A stretch of 64,000 nucleotides of DNA from Xanthocytophaga agilis (GTDB lineage Bacteria > Bacteroidota > Bacteroidia > Cytophagales > 172606-1): positions 124,001-188,000 of the forward strand of contig NZ_JASJOU010000003.1 of assembly GCF_030068605.1 (NCBI RefSeq). Direction: 5' to 3'. Each line of letters begins with the position of its first letter. Within the stretch, counting starts at the first letter, position 1. Positions 26,025 to 37,100 of the stretch are shown here, one piece after another. A model generated the notes under the pieces. It was not told where the DNA came from, did no database searches, and was given only the letters and a program-made list of their open reading frames with translations. The translations under genes were made by a program, and so were the position numbers.

Positions 26025-26714
26025 TTATTGTTTTCTTATTCTTCTGAAGATGAAGATCCCAATAAGTACAATTATCCCTACCATAAACAATCGGAAGGCG
26101 ATATATCCGATTTTATAAGCTATGGCATCTATGGAATCACCGGCTATGGGTTTAGAAGATGAGGATGGAATTTCAGTAGTAGCAGAGTCTATAGCATTCA
26201 GTTGAAAGGAATCAAAGAAATGTTTTCTGGTAGCTTCTATACTTTTATTATCCTCCAGATCAGGAAAAGTCATTACTTCATACCCTATCAGATAATTTTT
26301 GTATTTTATAGCCCGAAGATATCTGCTACTTCTATTTCTTTGCATTGGATTGGAAGGACTGGTATGGTAGATTTCAATACCCGCTTGTCCATTTACTGTA
26401 AAATTGGTTTCCCGGATAGATTTAGCTTGCTCAGCTCGCAAATGTCCATCAATAAATGACCGCAGTACAGATATATCATCTGACCCTTCTTTTTTAGGAT
26501 CACGATCCGCTGGCAGTTCGGCAAACATAACTATAAAGCTGAGACTATCATTGTAGCCACCTATGGCATATTGGCCATTGGCATCAACTGTTTGAGTAGA
26601 CAACGGAAATTCGATTGTGGCTACTTCTTTAATAGGCGTTTTATTCCAGGTTTGAGCAGTCAGAAAATGAACAGATACACAACAAAGCAAACACGCTGCT
26701 AAAATTTTTTTCAT
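26025..26714 (-). CDS. Secreted PsbP/DcrB-like protein with C-terminal membrane helix
   Basis: The protein has 229 residues from the ATG at 26714; the longer frame has a 31-residue extension without signal character. The signal peptide is MKKILAACLLCCVSVHFLTA. The body (~25-165) is an alpha-beta domain with FFDSFQLN near its end, the pattern of proteins in the PsbP/DcrB group. After a Ser/Thr/Pro linker, a membrane helix (FRLFMVGIIVLIGIFIF) and the basic tail RRIRKQ anchor it with the domain in the periplasm. It sits in the immunity array next to the MORN-like lipoprotein, which seems to share its domain. No enzymatic motif was seen. Confidence 0.6.
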   Translation of the reverse strand: MKKILAACLLCCVSVHFLTAQTWNKTPIKEVATIEFPLSTQTVDANGQYAIGGYNDSLSFIVMFAELPADRDPKKEGSDDISVLRSFIDGHLRAEQAKSIRETNFTVNGQAGIEIYHTSPSNPMQRNRSSRYLRAIKYKNYLIGYEVMTFPDLEDNKSIEATRKHFFDSFQLNAIDSATTEIPSSSSKPIAGDSIDAIAYKIGYIAFRLFMVGIIVLIGIFIFRRIRKQ

Positions 26715-27041
26715 GAATGAGTGAGGATGTCTTCTTTTATCAGAGGTGGATAAATTGATTAAGCTTTTTTGTATAAATACGTTACATCTTATCATTGGTA
26801 AATGCACATTCAGCTAACGACACCCGATCTAAACAAAAGCCTTCTAGGGAAGAAATACCAGGAACGAATCCATTAATTGTTTTATAATTCCTGCATAAGA
26901 TCGGCAAGGACAAAGTTATGTCATTATCTTTTATAAGTCTATACATAAAAGATCACCAGATAAGAAAACTACAGCATGCAGGACTTTAGGTGTACATAAT
27001 TATAAAATCTAGCAGGATACTTAGTTATTAGTTATTTAAAG
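26715..27041. other. Intergenic gap in the immunity array
   Basis: About 330 bp without a convincing gene. It carries ccgatctaaacaaaagc near 26824, a short repeat shared with 23484-23500, suggesting that the two Imm-bearing segments were copied or recombined. Confidence 0.45.
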
Positions 27042-27509
27042 TTAATACTCTTTTGAAATCTCAAATACATATTCAGTAAAGGAATCTGCTGCTTTGATCA
27101 CACCTCTGGGAAGTCCCCATTCACTCGCTCCCGAAATATAATTATTCCCATACCAAAATAAAGCTATATCATACTTGTATACAGGTGGATTGTCCCCATC
27201 TGTTAAATAAAAGAACCAAAACTGATCTTCAGAGTAATGTGCAAACGGAAAGTAGTTCCGCAAGTCGGCTCCATCTTCTTCTACGATTCGCTTCATTGAA
27301 GATATAATACTGCCTATGACCTTGAATTGGGTATACAACCCTCCCCCATACCAAACATCGAGAAAGACATCTCCTCCTCTGGAAACAAATTCTTTATAGG
27401 CTGCAGGAAGATGAAGTTGATACGTATGCTCAAAATACTCAAGCTCATTTTGTCTTGTTTTACTTATCTCTGTCAATTTGTGATATCCTTCAAAATACAG
27501 CTTTTCCAT
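27042..27509 (-). CDS. SMI1/KNR4 (SUKH) family immunity-like protein
   Basis: The protein has 155 residues. The pattern fits the SUKH superfamily: an N-terminal helix leading to LEYFEHTYQLHLPAAYKEF, then SRGGD, a strand with VIGSI, and the acidic core YFPFAHYSEDQFWFFYLTDG with YKYDIALFWYG. SUKH proteins are the commonest immunity proteins against nuclease and other toxins in contact-dependent systems. It has no signal peptide and is thus cytoplasmic. It lies inside the minus-strand array downstream of the Rhs gene. Its target toxin is not in this window as far as can be seen. Confidence 0.8.
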   Translation of the reverse strand: MEKLYFEGYHKLTEISKTRQNELEYFEHTYQLHLPAAYKEFVSRGGDVFLDVWYGGGLYTQFKVIGSIISSMKRIVEEDGADLRNYFPFAHYSEDQFWFFYLTDGDNPPVYKYDIALFWYGNNYISGASEWGLPRGVIKAADSFTEYVFEISKEY

Positions 27510-27603
27510 AGCTTACCTCTTTCAATTAAATCCTGGAAAACTTTTTCACTAGTAGGAAACTAACACTCCTGTATAGTAATCTCATCGAGTAACTACCTAT
27601 TGA

Positions 27604-28560
27604 TTAATCTTTCACCAGTAGTTCCAATCCTGTAAAATCACCTTTGATAAGCCATTCGGGGATATAATCAGAACTAACCGTTTGCAGGCTCATGCCTCTG
27701 TCATACGCATAGGCACAGGCTGCCAGAATGGGTAAGGCAATGAATCCGTTAGGTTCTGTACTATGATCTCGTTTTTCATTACCGGTATCGGTATAGGTGA
27801 GGGTATAGTATTCCTTCCATTGAAGAAGTGCGTTATACACGGCACTTTCGTACTCTTCCTGCTTTTTTGCCAGTACCGCATAATAAATTTTTAGTACAGG
27901 AAGAAAAATATACCTCACTACCCAGGATCGGTATTTGAACATATACTGAAACTCATATTCAGAAAACTTGTCATCTATGTACTGACGATACTGATCCCAA
28001 TCCAGTAGCTCTATTAACCGATTATGTATATCAGCGGCTTCGTTTGGATTATCTGTACCCCGGATCAGTACCTGATAAAACAACAACATACATTCATACA
28101 GAATATCTTCCATACCCTGTACCCGTTCGGTAAACTCAAGGGGTATTTGTGCATAAAATGCTAACGCATCTTTATCTCGCATTACAGACGCTGTCCAGAT
28201 ACCTTCCAGTACTTCATACACACCGATATCTCTATTGGAAAATTTCCCAGTAGTTTCAATCTGACGATCCGCAATCTGAATAGTGACAGGTTTTTCATCG
28301 TTCATGGTATAGGTAAACCATGCTCGGATTAACTGGTTAGTGTAGTAAATATAATTATACACAAAGTTAGAAGAGCTGTATCTTGCTGAGTACCCTATAT
28401 TACGCCAATAACTTCTTGCTACTCCATCTATTGAGTATGCCCTTACATTATCCTTCAATTTTATTATATACTGTAATTCCGACAAAACTCTCTGCGAAAA
28501 TATAGATGCTCTTTCCTCCTTAGGTATTGTACTAGAAGATTCGTGCCAAATAACATTCAT
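27604..28560 (-). CDS. Imm49-like immunity protein, paralogue 2
   Basis: The protein has 318 residues and aligns without length change to 23550-24506. The C-terminal third and even the 3' DNA (from attgattaatctttcaccag on) are nearly the same, while the first 60 residues differ. Such front-divergent, end-conserved paralogues fit immunity proteins that adapt to variant toxins. Family assignment to Imm49 is moderate. Confidence 0.65.
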   Translation of the reverse strand: MNVIWHESSSTIPKEERASIFSQRVLSELQYIIKLKDNVRAYSIDGVARSYWRNIGYSARYSSSNFVYNYIYYTNQLIRAWFTYTMNDEKPVTIQIADRQIETTGKFSNRDIGVYEVLEGIWTASVMRDKDALAFYAQIPLEFTERVQGMEDILYECMLLFYQVLIRGTDNPNEAADIHNRLIELLDWDQYRQYIDDKFSEYEFQYMFKYRSWVVRYIFLPVLKIYYAVLAKKQEEYESAVYNALLQWKEYYTLTYTDTGNEKRDHSTEPNGFIALPILAACAYAYDRGMSLQTVSSDYIPEWLIKGDFTGLELLVKD

Positions 28561-28679
28561 AAATATTCGAAATTATAAGTAGTCAGAAATAGAGTAACTT
28601 TTCCACCCAACACATTGATAGGCTGAAAAATATTGTATACAGATACCGGGAAATTAGATTTTTTGTATCCGATGTCCTA

Positions 28680-29360
28680 TCAGGAATAAGTATCTTCAAC
28701 TTTACGTTCCTGAATAAAAGTTTTTAGTTTGGTTAGTACATAGCTTATCCCCTGCTCAGGTTTTGAATAATACCATAGATACGCCTGCTCTATTCCTCCT
28801 AATCCGGTAGGCAAATGTAATTCTTTTAAGATGCTATCATAAAACTCAACTCTGTTTTTAAAGAAGAAATGATATTCCGGATCTTCCTTACCATAATCGT
28901 AACAAGCCATACCATAACCTACTTCAAAAGGCGTCAACTGCTTGATATGATCTAACTTAGGTTGTATCTCATCCACTAATACCAGAAAAGAAACCTTTCC
29001 GTCCGGATTGCCTAATGCGAATGGCTGTCCCATATCATTTATAGGGCTGGCATACGTAAACTGTGCCTGCTCTACAAACTTGTCAAAGGTAGATTGAAAC
29101 AGCCTTAGCGAATCTTTGTCTGATTGGGAGTAGTACCGGAGTAAGATACCCCAGTTTCGGTTATGGGGTTGAGTGATATTCCATTGCTTACAAAGAAAGT
29201 CGCCATAGTCGCTTACAATGGATTGCACACCTAACCCTTTGGCAATAGGTCCATCTCCAAAGCAATAGCCGAGAAATATCCAGTACAGCTCTTCGGAAGA
29301 GGTAACGCTAAACATTCCAGGGCGGGTTAAGATTTGATCGGTTCGTGTTTTTAGGATCAT
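28680..29360 (-). CDS. RxGM-family immunity-like protein, member A
   Basis: The protein has 226 residues, cytoplasmic. The N-terminus MILKTRTDQILTRPGMFSV carries an RPGM[F/Y] motif shared with members at 29495-30130 and 30763-31113, followed by a similar pattern (L..FLGY, a Trp ~50 residues later, W..LL). The C-terminus (LKELHLPTGLGG, TFIQERKVE) is duplicated as a remnant at 4597-4812. I do not recognise a named family. Its position, three genes after the toxin gene, and the existence of tandem paralogues suggest an immunity role. Confidence 0.65.
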   Translation of the reverse strand: MILKTRTDQILTRPGMFSVTSSEELYWIFLGYCFGDGPIAKGLGVQSIVSDYGDFLCKQWNITQPHNRNWGILLRYYSQSDKDSLRLFQSTFDKFVEQAQFTYASPINDMGQPFALGNPDGKVSFLVLVDEIQPKLDHIKQLTPFEVGYGMACYDYGKEDPEYHFFFKNRVEFYDSILKELHLPTGLGGIEQAYLWYYSKPEQGISYVLTKLKTFIQERKVEDTYS

Positions 29361-29494
29361 CGGGTGGTGATAGTGTGGTGTTATATGGTGTTTCAGTTCA
29401 TTGCCTCCTCTTATGGCGGCTGTGCAACAACCAATCTAGTATGTTTATTTACTTAGGAGTGAGTGATAGTACTACTACATTGATATACTATGAT

Positions 29495-30130
29495 TTAGCT
29501 CCCCATGACCAGCTTTTTAAATAGCCTTTCGACTTCGTCCCGCGCAATCTCAACCATATACAGGTTCTCTCCAAACCCTGCTTTTACTCTTTTCACTACC
29601 TCTTCCTTTGTTTTAAATCGCCGATCTATACCTATGACCTTGTCATTTGTTACCTCATATATATAATAGCCAAAAAGATCAGAAAATTCAATGAGATACA
29701 GAGTATCAGCAATTACACTAGTGTACTCATCCGAGTTAAGCTTAAATAACTGCCTGGTTTCTGCTTGACGAGCTTCATAAAAGGCTCTATTCTCAGGTTG
29801 TATACTTACTTTGGTAATAGCAATCGGAATCAGGCGTTTAAAATCCTCCAATACCTGATAAAACACATCCAGTGCCCGTGCTTCATTGCCTTCACATTCC
29901 TGTAAGATAATGTGGCTCCATCCAGCAGTAGCCTCATACCAGTTGAACCGATGGGCTGCCCATTCATGAAACATATGAAATGGTGGCATTTCGGGATTAT
30001 CTATACCCAGACTATGGAAGGCATAGTCGTATCCTCCAATAAACTGGGCTAACGCACTAATGCTACCTTTTCCCAGATACATACCAGGACGAGGTTTTAT
30101 TTTATCTAATAATTGGTAAATGTCTTCCAT
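29495..30130 (-). CDS. RxGM-family immunity-like protein, member B
   Basis: The protein has 211 residues, cytoplasmic. KPRPGMYLGKGSISALAQFI and GGYDYAF at the N-terminus align with YRRGMYVAEGYLPLVSFLEG and YGLAL of the gene next to the toxin. Further similarity (FHEWAAHRFNW / FQNWIYTRQKR, then DVFYQVLEDF / DILFEWLSEF) covers the first ~100 residues. The second half (VSIQPENRAFYEARQ to KKLVMGS) is unique to this member. No catalytic motif was seen. It is probably a paralogous immunity gene for a variant toxin. Confidence 0.65.
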   Translation of the reverse strand: MEDIYQLLDKIKPRPGMYLGKGSISALAQFIGGYDYAFHSLGIDNPEMPPFHMFHEWAAHRFNWYEATAGWSHIILQECEGNEARALDVFYQVLEDFKRLIPIAITKVSIQPENRAFYEARQAETRQLFKLNSDEYTSVIADTLYLIEFSDLFGYYIYEVTNDKVIGIDRRFKTKEEVVKRVKAGFGENLYMVEIARDEVERLFKKLVMGS

Positions 30131-30250
30131 GAATGTATAAATGCTTTACTAAATAGTACTATCCACTCCCTCAACAGAGTTAGGGTAACCAACGGATAAA
30201 GTTGTCGTTATCCCTGCTCTTCCACTTCTGGTTGTAAGATAATCTCACAA

Positions 30251-30763
30251 TTAAGTAGTCACTTTTATACGTTCAAAACACAATGGCAAAGACCTGATCA
30301 GTACTCTCTCCGTTTCTGGTACTTTCATATAATTGAGTGTACGTTCAGAAATAGTTTTCCGATACAATTCAAACTCATCTGTTTCCATGTCCAGCAATCT
30401 GGAAAATAAACCTTCTTTTAAGAAATAGTCTACGTCCCAGCTGATAGGTTTAAATACGGATTGACTAGCAGATATGTCTATCGGTGTATACAAGACAAAG
30501 AAACCAAATAAGGTTTGTTCGCCCAGGTGCTTACCATATAGGGTAATACTCTCCAGTAGCTCCTTCCAGTTTTCCAGTGAAAAGTCATGTAGTATACCTA
30601 CAATTTGTATAAGCAGCTCATGCCCTACTGATCCTCCATATCGTCCAAGCGTATAGGCTATAAAATTTATCCTCTCGGAAGGTGACCAACCTGGTAAAAC
30701 CTCAGTTATATGAATTGGAGGATTGGCATACATACCTTTGAGTAAGGGGTCGTATTCTTTCAT
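30251..30763 (-). CDS. Hypothetical protein of the immunity array
   Basis: The protein has 170 residues, without signal peptide or membrane helix. It begins MKEYDPLLKGMYANPP; the GMY suggests a distant link with the RxGM family, but the rest does not align by eye. Its start codon overlaps the stop of the upstream gene by one base (TAATG at 30761-30765), so the two are translationally coupled. That makes it the second gene after the toxin and a candidate accessory or cognate immunity protein. Confidence 0.6.
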   Translation of the reverse strand: MKEYDPLLKGMYANPPIHITEVLPGWSPSERINFIAYTLGRYGGSVGHELLIQIVGILHDFSLENWKELLESITLYGKHLGEQTLFGFFVLYTPIDISASQSVFKPISWDVDYFLKEGLFSRLLDMETDEFELYRKTISERTLNYMKVPETERVLIRSLPLCFERIKVTT

Positions 30764-31113
30764 TATTCTTTGGTTTCACTGGGTTGATTTAAAGGAGAGT
30801 TAGCCGGATCGTCCAGATCAAAGGCTAAGAACTCAGACAGCCATTCAAAAAGGATGTCTGTAGCTTTTTGTTCATCTTTCTTTGCTATATCAATAAGTAT
30901 ATAGGACGACCAGGAAACCGCAAATCTGCGCTTTTGTCTGGTATATATCCAGTTCTGAAAGTCTGAAAACATATCTACTTGGCAAACATCCCGAAGGGCT
31001 AGTCCATACCCTTCGAGAAAGCTGACGAGTGGGAGATAGCCTTCTGCCACATACATGCCTCGTCTGTATTTCAAATGCCAGATAATTGTCTGGAAGTTTT
31101 TAATTGCATTCAT
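30763..31113 (-). CDS. Probable cognate immunity protein of the Rhs toxin (RxGM family)
   Basis: The protein has 116 residues, small and cytoplasmic. The RRGMYVAEG motif at ~17-25 relates it to the genes at 28680-29360 and 29495-30130. Its ATG (31113-31111) overlaps the TGA of the Rhs gene in the 4-base ATGA at 31110-31113, the tightest possible coupling. In polymorphic-toxin systems the gene directly behind the toxin tip is normally the cognate immunity gene. The coupling is seen; the function is inferred. Confidence 0.7.
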   Translation of the reverse strand: MNAIKNFQTIIWHLKYRRGMYVAEGYLPLVSFLEGYGLALRDVCQVDMFSDFQNWIYTRQKRRFAVSWSSYILIDIAKKDEQKATDILFEWLSEFLAFDLDDPANSPLNQPSETKE

Positions 31114-34100
31114 TTTACAACATTGTCAAATAATAAATATTCTCCATAGGTAAATAACTTTTTATATTCATTAATATTCATTCCTTCAGGTCCAGTGATG
31201 CGATCATAAATCATTTCACCTTTTCTGACTGCATAATGGAATTTCCATCCACGTTCTTTAGTAATAAGTTTTCCTGTCTTAGTATAAACATTACCAATTT
31301 CTGGAGCTCCATATTTATCAATAATATGAATAATATCACCACCTATTGCTTCTTGGATCTTTTTTGCAGCTTTATCACAAGTACCTGCATTTTCCATTAA
31401 TTCGGCTATACTTGCTGTAGTTTTTTTCCAAGGCCAAGCTGAAACCACTTTATTTACAACAATCGGGATACCTGAACCAAAAACAGGTACTACTGCGTAT
31501 TGAGACACTTTCTTAACTACAGCTTTAAGCACGGGCTTTCCTACATAAGCACCAGCCTTTCCTAAACCTGCGGTTGCTGCTGAAGTAACAATATCTTTCC
31601 CTATTTTTCCTGCACTATTTTGCACAATAGTTTTGGCTTCACCACTAGCCCACTTAACAGTTCCTTCTGTTGTATGCAAATTAGCCTCTTCTCCTCCCTT
31701 ATAACCAAAGCCTTGAGGAATATAAACAGTTGCAGCATTATAGACTCCAGTGCCATAGGTGGAGGCTAGATTGGCAATACTTTTGCCTGTACTTACCATG
31801 TCATCCTTAACTTCCATAGCAAAATGACCTACCCATTCCGCTGTATTAATGAGCCACTCTGGTTCTGCCCCATCTATATCACGGCATAAAACAGGCATGT
31901 TACCAGCAAACTGATAAGGAGAATAAAAAGGATAACTAGCAGTTAATGGATCAACAGACAAAAACTTACCAACCGCCGGATTATAAATCCTAAACCCATA
32001 ATCATAGTTGTTCGCAAAATCCTTATCCTTCTCCTTACCATTGTATCCATAGCGATAGGCATTGTAGTTCATACCTGGCATCTCCAACCCAAAAGCATAG
32101 TAGTTAGCATAGCTTTTTAAGGCTACCTGTAAGGTATTACCACTCCGATAATCGCCTACCACAGCCCGCACGTTACCCAGATGGTCTGTTAGTTCATAGT
32201 CTTTCTGACCAAGCATTCGGGTAAAAGCATTGGTAGTGTTTAGGCTGCGTGCTGCATTTAGATTAAATACACCCAGACGGCTGGAACCGTAGAGGAAGAT
32301 CTCTTTTTGTAATGGGTTAGAAACTGTGTTGCTGGTAGTACTTACAGCTTCATAGACTGAGAGCACATTGCCTTGGGCATCGCGTACATAATAGGTCGTT
32401 TTTGCATCAGTTAGCTTGCCTGTATTGTCTCTGGTTTCAGTGACTTTTACTGTTCGGTTGCCAGATGCATCATACTGATAAGTAATCAGAGCAGTATTAT
32501 CATTTTTCTTAACAGATTCTACCTTACCATACACATTCCAGGTAATTTTAATATTATCCTGTTTGTCTTCAATCAGGTTGCCTATTGGATCATAATCATA
32601 GTTATTTGCATCAGCTTGATCAATCGCGCCTAGTCCTTTCGTTGCAGTTGGCGCATTATCCACTACCTGACGCAGACGGTTATTAGTTAGATTTTGTTCA
32701 TTAGCCAGATCCTGCCAGTTATATTCATAGTGTAACTGGTCTATAGTATTACCATCTTTGTCTTTCCGTGTCAGATCCAACAGGTTGCCGTTCGGATCAT
32801 ATTTATAGCTGGTTCCAAAGGCACTGGTAGGGTTGCCTGCCGCCTGGAAGGAGCTGGAAGTAATTCGGTTTAACTCATCGTAGGTATAATTCTCCCCTGT
32901 CACCTGCCCTTCAAAAGCCATGTTTGCGACTCCACTTGGGGCAATCTGACGCGTCCAGGCTGAGATATTTCCGTTATAGAGACTACGTCCAGCAGCAGGA
33001 GCGATCAGAGTCGTATTTCCAGCTTCAAATTTAGAACCGGTGTGGGTGTAGTCTCCACTGTAATAAGTCAAGGCCATACCAAAGGCATCGGTAGGCGTTA
33101 CCTTGCCTGTACCTCCATCCTGTCCCGGATCATCTGTTGCTGTCAGGGTTGGATGGTTAATGGCTTTGAGCCAGCCGTGAACCGTATAGGTATAGTCTAT
33201 CCCCTGAATCTTATCTTCACCCAGCTCCATGCGTTTGAGTGGTCCATGCAGGTAGTAGCTGTAAGTAGCATCCTTGTCCCAGATCACCCCATCGGCAGAG
33301 GTCTCTACCTGAGTCAAACGGTTGTCTTCGTCATAGCCATAGCGGTGATAGAATTGCTCAGAGGTGTTTTCCTGGTAGTTTACCCGAAGCACTTTGCCTG
33401 AGATCAGATCATATTCATAGCGCACATACTTGCGTCCAAGCGTTGGCAGTTCCTGTACCAGCCACTCTACGTTTCCATGTGGATCGTAGCTGTAGTAGGT
33501 ACGGTGGCGGTCAGCTACAGTACCATCGTTTCCGTCGGCATCAATGGTGACATAGCTTACCCTGTTTTGCAGGTAACGCTGAGGGCTACCAGAGGCACTG
33601 TTGCCTGTTGGGGTATAGGTCACATCTGAAGCTGGTAATGAGTACACCGTAGAGGTACGCTGACGCAAGCCTGAAGTAGGGAAACTCATGTTCTCTACCT
33701 GAGCAGTCAGTACAGCAGGATCTTTTGTCTGGTTACTTTCACCTACCTCCACTACACGGCCAAGGCCATCATATTTGGTATAGGAGAAGAAACCATCTGC
33801 TACCTGTTTGGCATTTTGGGAATAACGTAGCTGACTCTTGTTGTTATAATAGAAGTTGGTTGTTCCACCATCCGGCGTATTCTGACTTACCAGTTGACTT
33901 AGTGAGTTATAGGTATAGGTTGTTTTGAGCCGGTGTGTAGGCAGACCATTGCGTGTGCCGGTAGCCAGGAAGCTCTTGTCTACCCCTTCTGGTGGAACCG
34001 TAGCAATCAGGCGACCTGCTCTATCATAGTAATAGAGGGTAAAGTGATGATAGCCCTGAGTATAGGTATAGCTAAAGTTTTCGACCAATCCTTCCTGTGC

Positions 34101-37100
34101 CACACAGACTCTCTGGTACTGGTTACGGTATTCGGTTAGTTTCTGTTGGGTAAAGCTTTCCAGTTGGCTACGTACCGAAGCGGCAATAGAGGCAGCCCGT
34201 GACTGTTCGCAGGTTTCTTTGGGTATATCAATGATATAGACAGGGTCCATACCCTCTGGAAGCTGGATGGAATCAGTTGCAATAGAGGTAGTTTTGTACT
34301 TAAAGCAGATTTTCGGAGCAGGACGGCAAGCGGTACAGTTTCCGCTTACAATAGCCTGCGTAGTATTGTAGATATAGCCTACCTCCAGATCGGTCAATGC
34401 TCGTTTGTAAAGCTGTACTTCATCGAGCTGACCATTGGGTGGTATAGGAACTGTACCATTAAATCCAGGTTGAGAAAGATAGAATCTATACCAGGATTTA
34501 GGTAATGTCATACCTGTCTTAGTGGCCAGCAGCACTCCATTTTTATAGAGCTTGCCTGTACCATTGTCAAAAGTAAAGGCAAAATGCTGCCATTGATTGG
34601 CAACTACTGTTCCATTGCCAAGATTCATATAGGTAGCTACATCAGTACCTACCACAACAAAACCACCCGGTCCGGTATGCCACAAAAAATAACCCCAGTC
34701 TGCTCCTACCGAATGGGTAGAATTCAGGGTAACCGGATTAATCCAGAATCCGACAGAAAAAGCAGTAGGCTGCTGCCAATTTATAGCCGTTGTTAAACTA
34801 TTGGTGCTTGTCCCGTCAGACACAATAGATTGTCCAATCTTTCCACTAGCGGAGCGTGTCCATCCTCCAGTAAAAGTAGCATCATAGCCATTACAGGAAG
34901 CATCCTTGACGATGTTACCAGAACTCTCTTCAAAATTCCAGTATATCAGCAAGGCATCTTTATAGGAACTACCTGCCATTGCGCCAATTTCAGAGCTTCC
35001 CAATGCCCGGTTATAGACACGGATTTCATCGAGTTGTCCATCAAACTGGTCTCCTACTGACGAAGACGAAGCTGAAGCTGGACGGCCACCAATCAGAAAA
35101 GGAGCTGTGTTGGTAAACGAACCATTAATGGTAGTTCCATTTAGAGATGAGAAGGGTTGTACTACCCCATCCACATACAGTACATTTCCATTCAAGTTTC
35201 CATTACCGTTATATGTCCAGGCTACATGATGCCATTTGCCATCATTAAATCTATTGTCAGTACCTGCAGCTATCCGGTCATTATCAATATTATTGATCAT
35301 AGCAAACCGGATCTTTCCATCAAACATAGCCAAATGATATCCTACCTGGGGAGAAACATACCCTGTAGATTTGGAAACTATCATGTATACAACATCTGTA
35401 CGGGTAGCAGCTGTTTTAAACCAGGCTGTAATAGTAAAAGGTTTGTTCGGATACAGATCCAGTGATCGTTTATCCCCTACAGATACATAGGTAGTGGTAC
35501 TGTTAGTAAATGCAGCCCCTACTTTTCCACTCGTTGTCCAGCCACCACTTCCTACAATAGTACCATTGTTTCCATTACCGGAAGCATCCGATACCACTGT
35601 TCCCTGTCCTTCATCAAACTTCCAGTAAGCCAGCAATCCATTGGAGGTATTCATTCCTAAGGTGTAATAGCCTGTTTTTAACTGGTCATTTGATAAGGCA
35701 AACGAAATACGATTGTTGTCATTTAAAATAGGTGAAGTAGAAGCAATAGTGAAAGCATCTGTAGGAGTAGCCCGATACAACAAATTATAGGTATAGACTG
35801 CTGTAGTCAGGTTACCAGGAATAGTGATTCCACCTGCTGCAAAGTCAAACGTTAGTTGAGCATCTACATTGTTAGTTTTCTGGATATACCAATCGCGTTG
35901 CCAGTATTTATCGATGCTGGGGGCAGCGCCTCCTGTGTTGGTTACATAGGCATTGGTAGCAGACGCATGCCCAGCAAATACATATTCATTGGCAGCATTG
36001 AGTGAACCGTTCAGTTCAGATAGGATTAATCCTTTGCCATTAGCTGCCTGAGAGTGTTTATCTGTTCCATCTACCGTTCCGATCCCTTGTACATCCAGAT
36101 GATAAGCTGCTACTGGGTTTGTATAGTAGTCGTATTCAATCGTTAAGGCATATTTGGCCGCCAGATAATTTTCTACAATAATACGTTGGCTGCTATTCAA
36201 ATTTGTCTTATAGAGAATTACCTCTGCAATGGTTGAATTGGTAGATGAATATCCATCTCCCCGTCTTCCTATTGTGTATTTATAGCCACTTCCCCCTGAT
36301 GTTCGGGAGCCTGTTAAGACAACACCCTTTTTCCCATTTAGAGCGGCATATCCAGATAAAGAACTTTCATTGTGTACTCCGGAAAGAAGCAAAAAGGTAT
36401 TTAATGGATAATAATCAGTCGTAACAGCTTTATAACCTGTTGAACTCTGAAAGCTTTTTCCTACATAGAAACTATTTGTATACGACCCTGTACCAAAAGG
36501 TATTATACCTGTATAATCTGCAAAACTCTCATTAGTAGGAGTCCCAACCAAAAATTGTCGCATGTCAGAAGGTACGGAGGGGGCAGAAGGATTACCATCC
36601 AGAGAAGCAACAGTAAAAATAGAAACACTGGCATTATCTACCTGCCCTAAAGTAGTTAAATAAGGAGCTGCATTGAATTTAATGGCTGGCTTGCCGTTAA
36701 GTGCACTGATTTTGAAGGTAGGCTGATAAGTAGCATTTGTTTGAGTAGCATGATTATTATTACCAGAAACATCTGTCCATGAAGAGAATTTCGCGCCATT
36801 AGCAATTCCTGTAAGCCTGCTTGCATCTAACCAGAAAGCATTGGTAGAACTATTTCCTACCCCTGCCGGACCTGTCTGAGTCACAGCCAAGTTTACTGGA
36901 GTAGCAACTACATCAGTACCTGTCCCTCCACTACCCGCTATGTTTGATGGATCAATGATCTCAAACGAAGAACCACAGCTACCTCCGATCTTAATATCAA
37001 ATCCATGCAGTAAGATATTTTCTATTTTCTGATATGCAGCTTTGCCTGCCAGTGTGTTCTGCCCTGCCAGTTGAATCATCTCTGGCGTAATACCCTGCTG

